A stretch of 64,000 nt of DNA, taken from the NCBI GenBank assembly GCA_038229415.1, contig JBBROM010000013.1, forward strand, positions 58,211 through 122,210, written 5' to 3'. Position numbers and translations under genes: made by a program. This document shows, piece by piece, positions 53,876 through 63,660 of this stretch. This DNA is from JANXUR01 sp038229415. Its GTDB lineage: Bacteria; Acidobacteriota; Terriglobia; Terriglobales; Acidobacteriaceae. The notes under the pieces were generated by a model. The model had not been told where the DNA came from. It did not search any database and worked only from the letters and a program-made list of their open reading frames with translations. Positions within the stretch are counted from its first letter, which is position 1. Each line of letters begins with the position of its first letter.

Positions 53876-54777
53876 CGCTGGCACTGCTAGCTGCGCTGTT
53901 GGTGTTCGCTGGCGTGGGCACAGCGGTGGTGTGTTTTGCGTTGGCGACAACCGCCTCGGGCTCACAGCTTGCCGAACGCTTGCAGGAACTTTCTTCCGCG
54001 CCCCCCGCTCCTAAGACGTCCTTACGGCAACCAATTCGTGATCGGATACAGCGCGCGCTGGCACCGTTTTCCAAGGCTCTTCCACACTCGCTGGCGGAGG
54101 TCTCGCAAACCCGGCGATGGCTGGTGCAAGCTGGCTATCGCGAGGAACGCCACGTCAATGCCTATTTTGGACTGCGCGCGCTGTGCGCTTTTCTGGGTCT
54201 GGCGCTGATGTTGGCCACCGGAATCGGCTTCCGGTCCATGTGGCTGATGGTGGGCGTGCCCGCGTTCGGCTTCTTTCTGCCGCGCTTCTTTCTTAAGCGA
54301 CGCATCACCAAGCGGCAGGGACGTATTCGGCTGGGTTTGCCGGACGCGCTGGATTTGACGGTGATCTGCGTGGAGGCAGGCATCTCGCTCGACCAGGCGA
54401 TTCAGCGCGTAGGAGCCGAGTTGCAGTACGCGCATCCTGACCTGAGCGAGGAACTGCGACTGGTCAACTTGGAGACGCGCGCCGGCAAACCACGCTCGGA
54501 AGCACTGCGCAATCTGGCAACGCGCACCGGTGTAAACGACGTGCGGCAACTGGTGGCGGTGTTGATCCAGACAGATCGCTTCGGCACGGGCGTCACGCAG
54601 GCGCTGCGGGTACACTCCGACGCGCTGCGCACCGAGCGCAGGCAGCGAGCCGAAGAGCAGGCTGCCAAACTCAACGTTAAGATGCTTCCCTACCTCGTGG
54701 TGTTCGTGTTTCCAGCGCTGCTGGTGGTGGTATTTGGCCCTGCCGCGCTGCAATCCCTGCATATTCTGGTTCGCTAG
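53872..54777 (+). CDS. tadC: Tad inner-membrane protein TadC
   Basis: The partner platform protein of TadB, 301 residues. The T2SSF domain shows GLPDALDLTVICVEAGISLDQ and LNVKMLPYLVVFVFPALLVV near the end. Its ATG overlaps the tadB stop by four bases. It is the last recognisable Tad gene here; tadD, tadE/F/G and flp pilin genes are not present. Confidence 0.93.
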   Translation: MTLALLAALLVFAGVGTAVVCFALATTASGSQLAERLQELSSAPPAPKTSLRQPIRDRIQRALAPFSKALPHSLAEVSQTRRWLVQAGYREERHVNAYFGLRALCAFLGLALMLATGIGFRSMWLMVGVPAFGFFLPRFFLKRRITKRQGRIRLGLPDALDLTVICVEAGISLDQAIQRVGAELQYAHPDLSEELRLVNLETRAGKPRSEALRNLATRTGVNDVRQLVAVLIQTDRFGTGVTQALRVHSDALRTERRQRAEEQAAKLNVKMLPYLVVFVFPALLVVVFGPAALQSLHILVR

Positions 54778-54780
54778 ACC

Positions 54781-55155
54781 ATGCCTCGTTTCGAGCATCT
54801 TCTCACCGCAGTCAACCTGGATCGCGGAGTTTCTCTGGCGGATCACGTGCACCTCGCGGACAACGCCCTCGCTCGATTGGTGGGATTGCTGCGGACTACA
54901 GAGGCCAACTTTCAGCCGGGTGCTGGGCTTTGGCTGCGCCCCAGCCAGGGAATCCACACCATCGGCATGGCATACCCGATTGACGCCGTTTATCTCGATG
55001 CAGGCTTGCGCGTACTGCACCTGGCGGCAACGATGAAGCCTTGGCGAGTGGGGCGGGTCATGTTGCGATGCAGGTCGGTGCTGGAATTGCCTGCTGGAAC
55101 TGCTAGGCGTACCGGTACGCAGCTTGGGGATCAACTTGCCATCGAGGCTGTTTGA
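54781..55155 (+). CDS. DUF192 family protein
   Basis: A 124-residue DUF192 protein of unknown function, recognised by RLVGLLRTTEANFQPGAGLW, GIHTIGMAYPIDAVYLD and MKPWRVG. It starts three bases after tadC, so it is co-transcribed with the Tad operon. DUF192 genes near tad/T2SS loci are seen elsewhere; a role in pilus assembly would be inference. Confidence 0.88.
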   Translation: MPRFEHLLTAVNLDRGVSLADHVHLADNALARLVGLLRTTEANFQPGAGLWLRPSQGIHTIGMAYPIDAVYLDAGLRVLHLAATMKPWRVGRVMLRCRSVLELPAGTARRTGTQLGDQLAIEAV

Positions 55156-55198
55156 ACGCTACTAGCGCAATCGCATTCGCCATACGCCGCGAGATTGC

Positions 55199-56797
55199 TC
55201 AATCTGATTTCTGGCGCACGAAAATAACCGCCACCTGGTCTCGATACACCTCTTGCCAACCCAAAACTTGGCTCGTAGAGTCGCCATGAGCACGGTTAGC
55301 TGAATCCTCAAGCGCAACCGCCAAGACCGAGTTCGCGGGCAGCAGTAGAGTGTTCACCCCTAGATTTTCAAGCTCTTTTGACCATCCTGGCTGCAACCCC
55401 ACGATTCCCAGATACTTGGAGAGATAGTCTTCGCCATAGAAATCGTGCCGGTCATCTATGGCAACAAGAGGAACTGCCTCGGTGCCATAGTCTCCGCGAT
55501 AGATGAGGACGCCGCTCCAACGGTCGGGCAAGAAGACGGGCGCGGGCAGCTGTTGGCGCACGATGTAATCGCTGGCCGTGACGGGGAACACACTCGTATC
55601 CATCTGCGATGCCATCACGGTTCGCCCACCAAACTTGCCATCTAGCATCACTAATGCGAAAAGGACGACGCTGCCTAACGCTGGCCACCACGACCGACGC
55701 TTGCTCAGTTCGGTCCTGGTGATCGGCGTGAGTCGGCGCACCAGCCAACTGTTGGAGCGCCGAAGCGACGGCGCTATGGCCAGGCTCACCAGTATGGCGG
55801 CCACGGGCAGATTCCGGCTGGCGGAGAGGCCGAGAGCGGTGGCAAACAACAACGTCGCGATGGATTCGGCGCGCAAAAGCGATGGCCGACGGGCAATCGC
55901 GATCAGCGCGACAAGTAGCAGCAAGGCGAAGCAGCGTTGTGCAAATCCGTGGAAGTCCGGGGACTGTAATTCATTCACGTGATGCAGGAAGTATGCTTTC
56001 GTAACATATTCATATAAATGAAGATATAGCTTCCATCCATTGGGCGTTAGTAGGCTTGCCGCTGCGCTGAAGAAGAGCAGGAAGGACAGCAAACGGAGCA
56101 ATGGCTTCGTGGGAAGCACGGCTCTGTTTGCTGGCGTATCCGTGAGGCGCCTCCAAATGGCAACGGCCAGGCAGAGGGCAATCAGGGCGAGTCCAAGAAC
56201 AAACCCCGGATGCAGATTTGCCCACAAGGCGCTGAGTGGGACGAGCAGCCACAGTCGGCGACGTCCTTGCCTCAGCGAAGCATTCTGCGGAGCACTTGGG
56301 GCGGCGTCAAATTCCCTGTTCGCAGCATCGTCCAACACCAACCAGAACACCAGAACGAGCAGCCAGGTCGCAAGATGCGGTCGCGCGAGCAGGTGAACGG
56401 ATGCGGCGCACAAACCAAGTAGCGTGAGCGAGAGGGACCAAGGCAAGCTCTGGCTACGCCTCAGTAGAGCACGGAAGAGCATGGCGAACGTGCTAGCGAC
56501 CACAACTGCGCTGAGCCACACCGGGCCATTCAACCCAAAGCGAGCAAGCCCGCCGACCAGCAAGTCCCAGAGCCACTCCCAAGCGATCCACGGCTGCCCA
56601 AAGTGAGTAGCGGAGAACCAGTCGTGGTAGGGGAATTGCCAAGTCGCCAGCATGTGCTGCCCGTTACGAATGTGCCAAAGTGCGTCAGCGTCGCGAAGCA
56701 GCAGTGGGGCCAGCGGGCCCAGGGTTAAGCCCGCGAGAAGGGAGAGAAAAAGGATATCCGCGACGCACGGAAGCCAGGTTTTGGGGCGCAGAGGCAC
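55199..56797 (-). CDS. Polytopic membrane protein, GT-C-like, right flank of the Tad locus
   Basis: A 532-residue protein with about 11 membrane helices. The first loop DADALWHIRNGQHMLATWQF and WIAWEWLWDLL match the pattern in the protein at 45581-47260, and both end with a small soluble domain containing a DxRxDxYGxD-like motif (DDRHDFYGEDYLSKYLG here, DGRADLYGDAFLQDYAD there). It is therefore a paralog. A glycosyltransferase role (GT-C fold) is plausible. Convergent with the DUF192 gene. Confidence 0.78.
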   Translation of the reverse strand: MPLRPKTWLPCVADILFLSLLAGLTLGPLAPLLLRDADALWHIRNGQHMLATWQFPYHDWFSATHFGQPWIAWEWLWDLLVGGLARFGLNGPVWLSAVVVASTFAMLFRALLRRSQSLPWSLSLTLLGLCAASVHLLARPHLATWLLVLVFWLVLDDAANREFDAAPSAPQNASLRQGRRRLWLLVPLSALWANLHPGFVLGLALIALCLAVAIWRRLTDTPANRAVLPTKPLLRLLSFLLFFSAAASLLTPNGWKLYLHLYEYVTKAYFLHHVNELQSPDFHGFAQRCFALLLLVALIAIARRPSLLRAESIATLLFATALGLSASRNLPVAAILVSLAIAPSLRRSNSWLVRRLTPITRTELSKRRSWWPALGSVVLFALVMLDGKFGGRTVMASQMDTSVFPVTASDYIVRQQLPAPVFLPDRWSGVLIYRGDYGTEAVPLVAIDDRHDFYGEDYLSKYLGIVGLQPGWSKELENLGVNTLLLPANSVLAVALEDSANRAHGDSTSQVLGWQEVYRDQVAVIFVRQKSD

Positions 56798-56885
56798 GAG
56801 GTCATGGTAGCGGAAAAGTGAATCCTACCCTAGTCCGTAAAAGAGCGCGGACAAGGATGGTGCACCCATTGTTCAAGCGAATTTG

Positions 56886-59800
56886 TTAGTCGCCGGGGAC
56901 TAGCTCCGGCAGCCGCGGCTGCGCCTTCTTTTTGCGGCCCAGCGAGCCCAGCCAGGTTTGCAGGTTGTCCATGTAGTAGAAGACGACTGGGGTGATGTAG
57001 AGCGTCAGCAGTTGCGAGGTCATCAGTCCGCCGACTACGGCGAGGCCCAGCGGGCGGCGGGATTCCGCGCCTGCGCCAAGTCCCAGCGCGATTGGCAAGG
57101 TGCCCATCAGGGCAGCCATCGTGGTCATCATAATGGGACGGAAGCGCAGGATGGCTCCGTGATAGATGGCTTCCATCGGATCCGTTTCACCTTTGCGCTG
57201 GCGGTCGAGCGCCACGTCAATCATCATGATGGCGTTCTTTTTAACGATGCCGACCAGCATGATGACGCCGACGAAGGCGTAGAGGTTCAGGTCGCTCTTG
57301 AAGATCATCAGCGTGATGAGCGCGCCGAATCCGGCGGAGGGCAGTCCCGACAAAATGGTAATGGGGTGGATGAAGCTTTCGTAGAGAATCCCCAGCACCA
57401 GATAGATCACCAGAATGGACATCAGCAGCAGTAAGCCGAGTCCGCTAAGCGATGCGGCGAAGGCTTGGGCCGCGCCCTGGAAGCTGCCGGTCACGCTGGA
57501 AGGCAGCGCGTGGGAAGCAGTCTTGTTAATGGCGTCCACGGCCTGACTCAGCGAGGTGCCCGGCGTCAGGTTGAATGAGACTGTTACTGCAGGAATCTGT
57601 CCGAGGTGGGCAATGGAAAGTGGCCCGAGGCTCTTGGTGAGGCGCGCCACCGCATTGAGCGGCACCAACTGACCCGACTTGGCGCGCACATACAACAATG
57701 CCAGCGAATTCTGATCCGCCTGATACTCGTCCTTCAACTCCATCACCACGCGATAGGAGTTGTTTGGCGCAAAGATGGTAGAGATTTGCCGCTGGCTGTA
57801 GGAGGTTTCCAGCGCGTCTTCAATCGCGTTGGCGCTCACGCCAAGCGCAGAGGCGCGGTCGCGGTCAATCTCTACGTTCAACTGCGGGTTTTTGATCTGC
57901 AAATCGCTAGTGACGTCCTGCAACTGGGGCAGCAGCTTGAGCTTGGCCTCAAAATCAGGCTCGGAGTTATACAGCGTATTGGTGTCACCCGACTGCAAGG
58001 TGTACTGATACTGCGTCTTGCTGACTTGGCCTCCGATGCGGATGGTGGGCACGTTCTGCGGATAGCCGATGATGCCGGGCACGTGCGCCATGTCGCGGCG
58101 AAACTGTTGCGCGATCTCGGCCACAGGAGGCCGCTGATTGCGTGGCACCAGATGCATAAAGATGCGACCTGAGTTCCCTGCTCCGCCGAAGCGGCTGTCA
58201 ATGTTCGACGAATACCCCAGGACGTAGGGGTTGCGATCCACGATCGCGTTCATCGCCTCTTGATGCGCCTTCATGGCAGGGAACGAGATGCCTTGCGCGC
58301 CTTCAGTCGGAATCAGCAACAAGCCCTGGTCTTCGTCGGGTAAAAACCCTTTAGGGATTATGTTGAATAAATATCCGGTGGCGACCACAAGTGCTAACGA
58401 CAGCATCAGCGTGATGAAACGATAACGCAGGACGACGCGCAGGCTGCGGTCGTAGCCGGTTTGCAGCCCGTCGAAGGTACGCTCGAAGAAGTTGTAGATG
58501 GGTCCGTGCTTTTCTGAATGGGAGTGACGCAAAAAACGGCTGCACAGCATGGGTGTGAGCGAGAGTGACACGAAGCCGGAGACGACAATGGCAACGGCGA
58601 TGGTGACGGCGAACTCGTTGAGCAAGCGGCCGAGGATTCCACCCATGAACAGCACCGGGATGAACACAGCAGCAAGTGACAAGGTCATGGAGACGATGGT
58701 GAAGGCGATTTCGCGCGAGCCTTTTACGGCGGCTTCAAAGGGCGCTTCACCGAGTTCCATGTGGCGGACGATATTTTCCAGCACCACAATAGCGTCGTCC
58801 ACCACGAAGCCGACGCAGAGCGTGAGCGCCATCAACGAGAGATTGTCCAGCGAATAGCCAAGCAGGTACATCACCGCGAAGGTGCCGACCAGCGACATAG
58901 GCAAGGCGAGGCTGGGAATCAGCGTGGCGGAGAGATTGCGCAGGAACAGGAAGATGACAAGAATCACCAGCACCAGCGCCAGCATCAGGGTGAACTTCAC
59001 ATCGTTGATCGAGTCACGAATGGTGACGGAGCGGTCGTAGATGGTGTCAATCGAGACCGACGCTGGCATCTGCGCCTTGAGCTGGGGGATGATCTTCCAG
59101 ATCGCGTCCACCACTGCGACCGTATTGGTGCCGGGCTGGCGCTGCACCGCGAGCGTGATGGAACGGCGACCGTTGTACCAACTGGCGGCGCGATTGTTTT
59201 CCACGTCGTCGTAGACCGTGCCGAGTTCCTGCAGGCGAACCGGCTGACCATTCTTGTAGCTGACGATGAGTGGCTTGTATTCCGATGCATGCTGCAACTG
59301 TCCGGTGGCCTGGACGGTGAAGGCCTGATGCGCACCTTGCAGCACGCCTGTGGGCAGGTTCACGTTGCCGTTCTGCACCGCGGTAGAAACTTCGTCAATG
59401 CCAATGCCGCGGCTCGCCATAGCCTTGGGATCGAGCTGGACGCGCACGGCAAACTTCTGTGCCCCGAAGACTTGCACCTGCGCCACACCGCTAATCATCG
59501 AGATGCGTTGGGCGAGCAGAGTCTCGGCGTATTCGTCCACTTGCGAAAGCGGCAAAGTCGGCGAGTTCAGCGACATGTACAGAATGGGCTGATCGGCAGG
59601 GTTAACCTTTTGGAAAGAGGGCGGCGCTGGCAAGTTCTGTGGAAGATTCTTGGCCGCTTGCGTGATCTGCGATTGCACGTCGAGTGCAGCGGCGTCTATG
59701 TTGCGGCTCAGACTGAACTGCAGGGTGATGGTGGTGAGTCCGAGCACCGAACTGGAACTCATGTTGTCAATGCCAGCGATGGTGGAGAACTGGCGTTCGA

Positions 59801-59993
59801 GCGGCGTGGCAACGGCGGAGGCCATGGTGTCTGGGCTGGCACCGGGCAGGTTGGCGGAGACGACAATCGTGGGGAAGTCCACATTGGGCAAATCGCTTAC
59901 CGGCAGATAGCTGTAGCCGATGCCGCCAAACAGCAGGATGGCGAGCATGACCAAGGTGGTCATGACCGGACGCTTGATGAACATTTCCGTCAT
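56886..59993 (-). CDS. RND efflux transporter, inner-membrane subunit (AcrB/MdtB-like)
   Basis: A proton-driven multidrug-type exporter of 1,035 residues, the usual HAE1-RND size, with 12 membrane helices and two large periplasmic loops. The proton-relay aspartates are in GFVVDDAIVVLENI of helix 4. The N terminus (FIKRPVMTTLVMLAILLFGG) and GVAQVQVFGAQKFAVRVQLDP are typical; similarity is nearest the MdtB/MdtC type. It follows its adaptor gene by 30 bases. No TolC-like outer-membrane gene is in the window. Confidence 0.95.
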   Translation of the reverse strand: MTEMFIKRPVMTTLVMLAILLFGGIGYSYLPVSDLPNVDFPTIVVSANLPGASPDTMASAVATPLERQFSTIAGIDNMSSSSVLGLTTITLQFSLSRNIDAAALDVQSQITQAAKNLPQNLPAPPSFQKVNPADQPILYMSLNSPTLPLSQVDEYAETLLAQRISMISGVAQVQVFGAQKFAVRVQLDPKAMASRGIGIDEVSTAVQNGNVNLPTGVLQGAHQAFTVQATGQLQHASEYKPLIVSYKNGQPVRLQELGTVYDDVENNRAASWYNGRRSITLAVQRQPGTNTVAVVDAIWKIIPQLKAQMPASVSIDTIYDRSVTIRDSINDVKFTLMLALVLVILVIFLFLRNLSATLIPSLALPMSLVGTFAVMYLLGYSLDNLSLMALTLCVGFVVDDAIVVLENIVRHMELGEAPFEAAVKGSREIAFTIVSMTLSLAAVFIPVLFMGGILGRLLNEFAVTIAVAIVVSGFVSLSLTPMLCSRFLRHSHSEKHGPIYNFFERTFDGLQTGYDRSLRVVLRYRFITLMLSLALVVATGYLFNIIPKGFLPDEDQGLLLIPTEGAQGISFPAMKAHQEAMNAIVDRNPYVLGYSSNIDSRFGGAGNSGRIFMHLVPRNQRPPVAEIAQQFRRDMAHVPGIIGYPQNVPTIRIGGQVSKTQYQYTLQSGDTNTLYNSEPDFEAKLKLLPQLQDVTSDLQIKNPQLNVEIDRDRASALGVSANAIEDALETSYSQRQISTIFAPNNSYRVVMELKDEYQADQNSLALLYVRAKSGQLVPLNAVARLTKSLGPLSIAHLGQIPAVTVSFNLTPGTSLSQAVDAINKTASHALPSSVTGSFQGAAQAFAASLSGLGLLLLMSILVIYLVLGILYESFIHPITILSGLPSAGFGALITLMIFKSDLNLYAFVGVIMLVGIVKKNAIMMIDVALDRQRKGETDPMEAIYHGAILRFRPIMMTTMAALMGTLPIALGLGAGAESRRPLGLAVVGGLMTSQLLTLYITPVVFYYMDNLQTWLGSLGRKKKAQPRLPELVPGD

Positions 59994-60023
59994 ATTGAAA
60001 TCTCCTGCTTGCTAACTTCCTGC

Positions 60024-61220
60024 TTAGCTTCCGGCTTTGACTGGTGGGACTGGTGGGACGGCTGGGGCCGATGTCGGCGCGGTATTGAGTCCCGCTTTGA
60101 CCTCGACGTGGCCCCCCGGAACCAGTCTGACTTGGCCGTCGGTCACGACGCGCTCCCCGGGTGTCACTCCCTGCTGAATCACCGCCAACGCGCCCTGAGT
60201 GCGAATCACGGTCACGGGCCGCTGTTCGACCGTATCGTCAGCTTTGACCACGAAGACGAATTGGCCAGCTTGTCCGGTTTGAATGGACTCCGACGGCACA
60301 ACGGTGACTCCGGAATCGGTTTGCAGGCGAAGCGCCACATTCACGAACTGTCCCGGCCACAGGCGGCGATCTGCATTGGTGAAGATGGCCTTGAGCTTGA
60401 TGGTGCCAGTCGTGGGATCCACGCCATTGTCAATAAACTGCAAGTGGCCGGTGATGGGGCCGCGGGAGTCTCCGTTGATGGTGACCGTGACGAGCAAGCC
60501 TTTGCCGCGGGCGCGAATCTGTGCCAGAAAATCCTGCGGGACGGCGAAGGTGACGTAAATAGGCTGCACCTGATTGATGACGACGATGGCACCGGTGTCA
60601 TTGGCCTTCACTTCGTTGCCGAGGTGCACCATCAGTGAGCCGGTGCGGCCATCAATCGGCGAGGCGATGGAAGCGTAGAGCAGGTTGACTTTAGCAGTCT
60701 CGACGCGGGCCATATCGGACTGCACCGTGCTGGCGAGCACATCGGCTTGCGTGCGCACCTGATCGTATTGTTCCTTGGCAACCACACCTTCCTTCCACAG
60801 CGACTCATAGCGAGAAAGCTGAGTGCGGGCATTGGCAAGCGAAGCCTGGTCGCGAGCGAGGTCGCCCTGCGCCTGATGTAGTGCGGAATCCAGCGGGCGG
60901 CGGTCGAGCGTGAACAGCGGTTGCCCTTTGCGGACGTCGTCGCCTTCCTTGAACAGGACTCCAGTGAGTTCGCCGCTGATGTGGGTGCGGACTTCGACCT
61001 GCGAAAATTGCTCGACGGTGCCGATCTGGATGATTTCCAGCGGCACGTCACGCTTTTCGGCAACGCCGACCAACACCGGCGCGGGCGGCGGAGCTGCTGC
61101 CGCCACTTGCGGCTTGGAGCAGCCGACCGAGAACGCCAGAATCGCGAACCCAGCAGCGCAGGCGCTTAGCTTTAACGCTGACCGTTTTAATCTCTTAAAT
61201 CTTGTTTGACCGAACTTCAT
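60024..61220 (-). CDS. RND efflux periplasmic adaptor lipoprotein (AcrA/MdtA-like)
   Basis: A membrane-fusion protein of about 398 residues. The lipobox LAFSVGC makes it a lipoprotein. The barrel-sandwich hybrid shows VEVRTHISGELTGVLFKEGD and ASIASPIDGRTGS, joined by an alpha hairpin (about residues 105-170). The C-terminal end is Pro-rich. GGGGGAAATC precedes the ATG at 61220. Operon: tetR, adaptor, pump, all on the minus strand. Confidence 0.93.
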   Translation of the reverse strand: MKFGQTRFKRLKRSALKLSACAAGFAILAFSVGCSKPQVAAAAPPPAPVLVGVAEKRDVPLEIIQIGTVEQFSQVEVRTHISGELTGVLFKEGDDVRKGQPLFTLDRRPLDSALHQAQGDLARDQASLANARTQLSRYESLWKEGVVAKEQYDQVRTQADVLASTVQSDMARVETAKVNLLYASIASPIDGRTGSLMVHLGNEVKANDTGAIVVINQVQPIYVTFAVPQDFLAQIRARGKGLLVTVTINGDSRGPITGHLQFIDNGVDPTTGTIKLKAIFTNADRRLWPGQFVNVALRLQTDSGVTVVPSESIQTGQAGQFVFVVKADDTVEQRPVTVIRTQGALAVIQQGVTPGERVVTDGQVRLVPGGHVEVKAGLNTAPTSAPAVPPVPPVKAGS

Positions 61221-61248
61221 GATTTCCCCCAACTTCGCTTGGCGCGCC

Positions 61249-62037
61249 CTAAGCGGATGGCAATGTGTTGCGACGACGGCCGCTGATCTGCTTTTTTGGA
61301 ATCGCTGTTATGACTGCATTCGACTGCTGCTTGGATGACTTTGCCTTGGTCTTGGTTCCACGAATGGTTTCTCGAATTGCAACAATCGGACTCGTCTTTT
61401 TCTGACGCTGCATTCCGGCCAGCCAAATATCCACCATGGCTTCGCTGACAGCCTTGTGGGCGAATTCCTGATGACGCTTGCCGCCGAAAACCTCCTGCAC
61501 CCAGGAGTGATAGACCACCATGCCCAGAAATCCACGCGCAGCGAGGAGCGGATCCACCCGGCGAAACGCTCCCGCCTCGATGCGCTTGCGGACAAACGCA
61601 GCCAGGGCGTCGTAGTATCCCGCGATGTGTTCGCGATAGAAGCGTTCGGTGAGATCGTGATTCTCTAGCGCGCTGAAGAAAAACAGTCGCGTGAGCGTGG
61701 TGTCGCGCGAGCGGCGCTCCAGCATCTCCATGGCGATGCTGGTAAGAATCTCGCGATCCGTGCCCTCGCTGTTTATGCGCTGCTCCAAAGCGGCGCGGCC
61801 ACCGCTGCGGCCGATCCACTCTTCCAGCACCGCCCAGTAGAGGTCGTCTTTGCAGGGAAAGTGGCGAAAGATAATGGCTTCGTTTACTTTGGCGTTGGTA
61901 GCGATTTGCCGCGTGGTGGTGCCCTCAAAACCTTGGGCGGCGAACAGGCGCGCCGCTACTTCCAGAATCTGAATGCGGCGGTCGTCGCTGGCAACGCGCG
62001 CGGGCTTGGGGCGGACTTGGGATCGAGCAGCCGACAT
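61249..62037 (-). CDS. TetR-family transcriptional regulator
   Basis: A 262-residue repressor. The HTH lies at about residues 22-65 (RRIQILEVAARLFAAQGFEG, TTTRQIATNAKVNEAIIFRH). The C-terminal ligand domain is helical, and a basic Lys/Arg-rich tail of about 50 residues extends beyond the usual length. It is the first gene of the efflux operon, 28 bases before the adaptor start, and probably represses it. Confidence 0.92.
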   Translation of the reverse strand: MSAARSQVRPKPARVASDDRRIQILEVAARLFAAQGFEGTTTRQIATNAKVNEAIIFRHFPCKDDLYWAVLEEWIGRSGGRAALEQRINSEGTDREILTSIAMEMLERRSRDTTLTRLFFFSALENHDLTERFYREHIAGYYDALAAFVRKRIEAGAFRRVDPLLAARGFLGMVVYHSWVQEVFGGKRHQEFAHKAVSEAMVDIWLAGMQRQKKTSPIVAIRETIRGTKTKAKSSKQQSNAVITAIPKKQISGRRRNTLPSA

Positions 62038-62039
62038 AA

Positions 62040-62055
62040 GTGAGTGTTTACTTAC
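62040..62055. promoter_or_regulatory. Candidate TetR operator
   Basis: GTGAGTGT-TTACTTAC is an imperfect inverted repeat (six of eight positions), just before the tetR start, placed where a repressor would block its own transcription. Confidence 0.5.
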
Positions 62056-62194
62056 AATGATTTTTCAATCGTATCACGCCGGATTGAGGGAGCCAAAACC
62101 CTGTTTGCGGGCAGCGACGAATGGAGACGCCGGGCATCCAATAGCATGAGAACCTGTTAGGGAACCACGATGTGTGCATGATCGGAGAGTGTTG

Positions 62195-63436
62195 GTGAAA
62201 CCGAAGATCGTAATTGTTGGCGCGGGGTTCGGTGGACTGACGGCGGCGCAAGCCATGCGTAGGCTGCCGGTAGATATCACCGTCATTGACCGCAAGAATC
62301 ACCACACCTTTCAGCCGCTGCTCTATCAGGTGGCCACGGCAGGGCTGTCTCCGGGCGAGATTGCGTCGCCGATTCGCGGCATTTTGCGTGGACAGCGCAA
62401 TACGCAAGTGCTACTGGGTGAGGTAACCGGGATTGACCTCGTGGGCAAGAAGGTTTCGATTGGCGAGGCTTCCCTTCCCTACGACTACCTCGTCCTTGCC
62501 GCTGGGGCGCGGCACTCGTATTTCGGGCATGACGAATGGGAGGCGGTGGCTCCGGGATTGAAGACGATCGAGGACGCGACTGCCATCCGAACGCGGATGC
62601 TCACCGCCTTTGAGGATGCGGAGCGTTTGGCGGCTACCGGAAGGCCGCATCCCGAGTTGCTGTTCGTGGTCATCGGCGGCGGCCCGACCGGTGTGGAGAT
62701 GGCTGGCACTATGGCGGAGGTCGCGCACAAGTCCATGGCGAGCGACTTCCGGAACATTGACCCCAGACGCACCCGCATTCTGCTGCTGGACGCGGGCCCG
62801 AGAATTCTGGCTGCTTACCCTGAGGATCTATCCGCGAGTGCGCTGGCCCAGCTCCGCAAGCTGGGGGTCGAGGTGCGGACGTCGATGCTGGTGACAGAGG
62901 TCGCGGAGGGAATGGTAGTCGCGGGTGGTGAAACGTTCGCTCCGGCCGTGACGGTTTGGGCGGCGGGCAACGTGGCGTCGCCGCTGGGCAAGATGTTAGG
63001 TGTGCCGCTGAATCGCGCTGGGCAAGTCTTGGTGGAAGCAGACTTGAGCGTTCCGGGGCATCGCGAAGTCTTTGCAATCGGCGACATGGCCGCGTTCCAT
63101 GCCGAGAATGGCAAGCTTCTGCCGGGCGTGGCTCCGGTGGCGATGCAGCAGGGTCGGGCGGTGGCGAAGATGATTGCAGCGGACTTACGCAACCAGCCGC
63201 GCATACCGTTCCATTACCACGACAAAGGTAGCCTGGCGACGATTGGGCGGGCGGCGGCAGTGGCGGACTTTGGCAAGATTCGCTTGTCGGGATTTCTGGC
63301 ATGGGTGGCGTGGCTCAGCATCCACATTTTCTTTCTGATCGGCTTCCGCAATCGGCTGCTGGTGATGATCGAGTGGGCGTGGTCTTACCTGACGTATGGG
63401 AGGAGCGCGCGGCTGATCACCGACCCGCCGAAGTGA
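62195..63436 (+). CDS. NDH-2-like NADH dehydrogenase / pyridine nucleotide-disulfide oxidoreductase
   Basis: A type II NADH:quinone oxidoreductase-like flavoprotein, about 413 residues. The FAD-binding motif is IVIVGAGFGGLTAAQA at the N terminus; the NADH-binding motif is FVVIGGGPTGVEMAG; the second FAD segment is VFAIGDMAAF. A quinone-site-like AMQQGRAVAKMI and a C-terminal amphipathic/hydrophobic stretch (LAWVAWLSIHIFFLIGF) would attach it to the membrane. Start GTG at 62195 with GGAG seven bases before it; another GTG at 62174 is possible. Single-subunit NADH oxidation without proton pumping. Confidence 0.92.
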   Translation: MKPKIVIVGAGFGGLTAAQAMRRLPVDITVIDRKNHHTFQPLLYQVATAGLSPGEIASPIRGILRGQRNTQVLLGEVTGIDLVGKKVSIGEASLPYDYLVLAAGARHSYFGHDEWEAVAPGLKTIEDATAIRTRMLTAFEDAERLAATGRPHPELLFVVIGGGPTGVEMAGTMAEVAHKSMASDFRNIDPRRTRILLLDAGPRILAAYPEDLSASALAQLRKLGVEVRTSMLVTEVAEGMVVAGGETFAPAVTVWAAGNVASPLGKMLGVPLNRAGQVLVEADLSVPGHREVFAIGDMAAFHAENGKLLPGVAPVAMQQGRAVAKMIAADLRNQPRIPFHYHDKGSLATIGRAAAVADFGKIRLSGFLAWVAWLSIHIFFLIGFRNRLLVMIEWAWSYLTYGRSARLITDPPK

Positions 63437-63660
63437 GATGCGGCGAGCTAGCGCGATTTTCTGATAAAAAATTGTTACGCCCATAAATGTGCGGATTTCG
63501 TGTAATCAATTGAACCGCGGCGAATATAGCTCGCCATAATGTCATATTCACCCCGCCTGGCTTGGTATTCTAGAGCTATAGACAAATTCCGGGATATCCC
63601 TTTTACACAAAAGGCTGAGTGGGGTATGCTCTCTCGGAAGGCTTGGGGAGAGGTGTGTCC

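Noticed and set aside
54022..55134. Minus-strand open frame of 370 codons
   Set aside because: Antisense to tadC and the DUF192 gene; the translation is His/Gln/Arg-rich with no domain.
58761..60638. Long plus-strand open frame of 625 codons
   Set aside because: It is the complement of the RND pump and adaptor genes, has low-complexity His/Arg/Glu/Gln-rich translation and crosses both genes; a GC-codon shadow.
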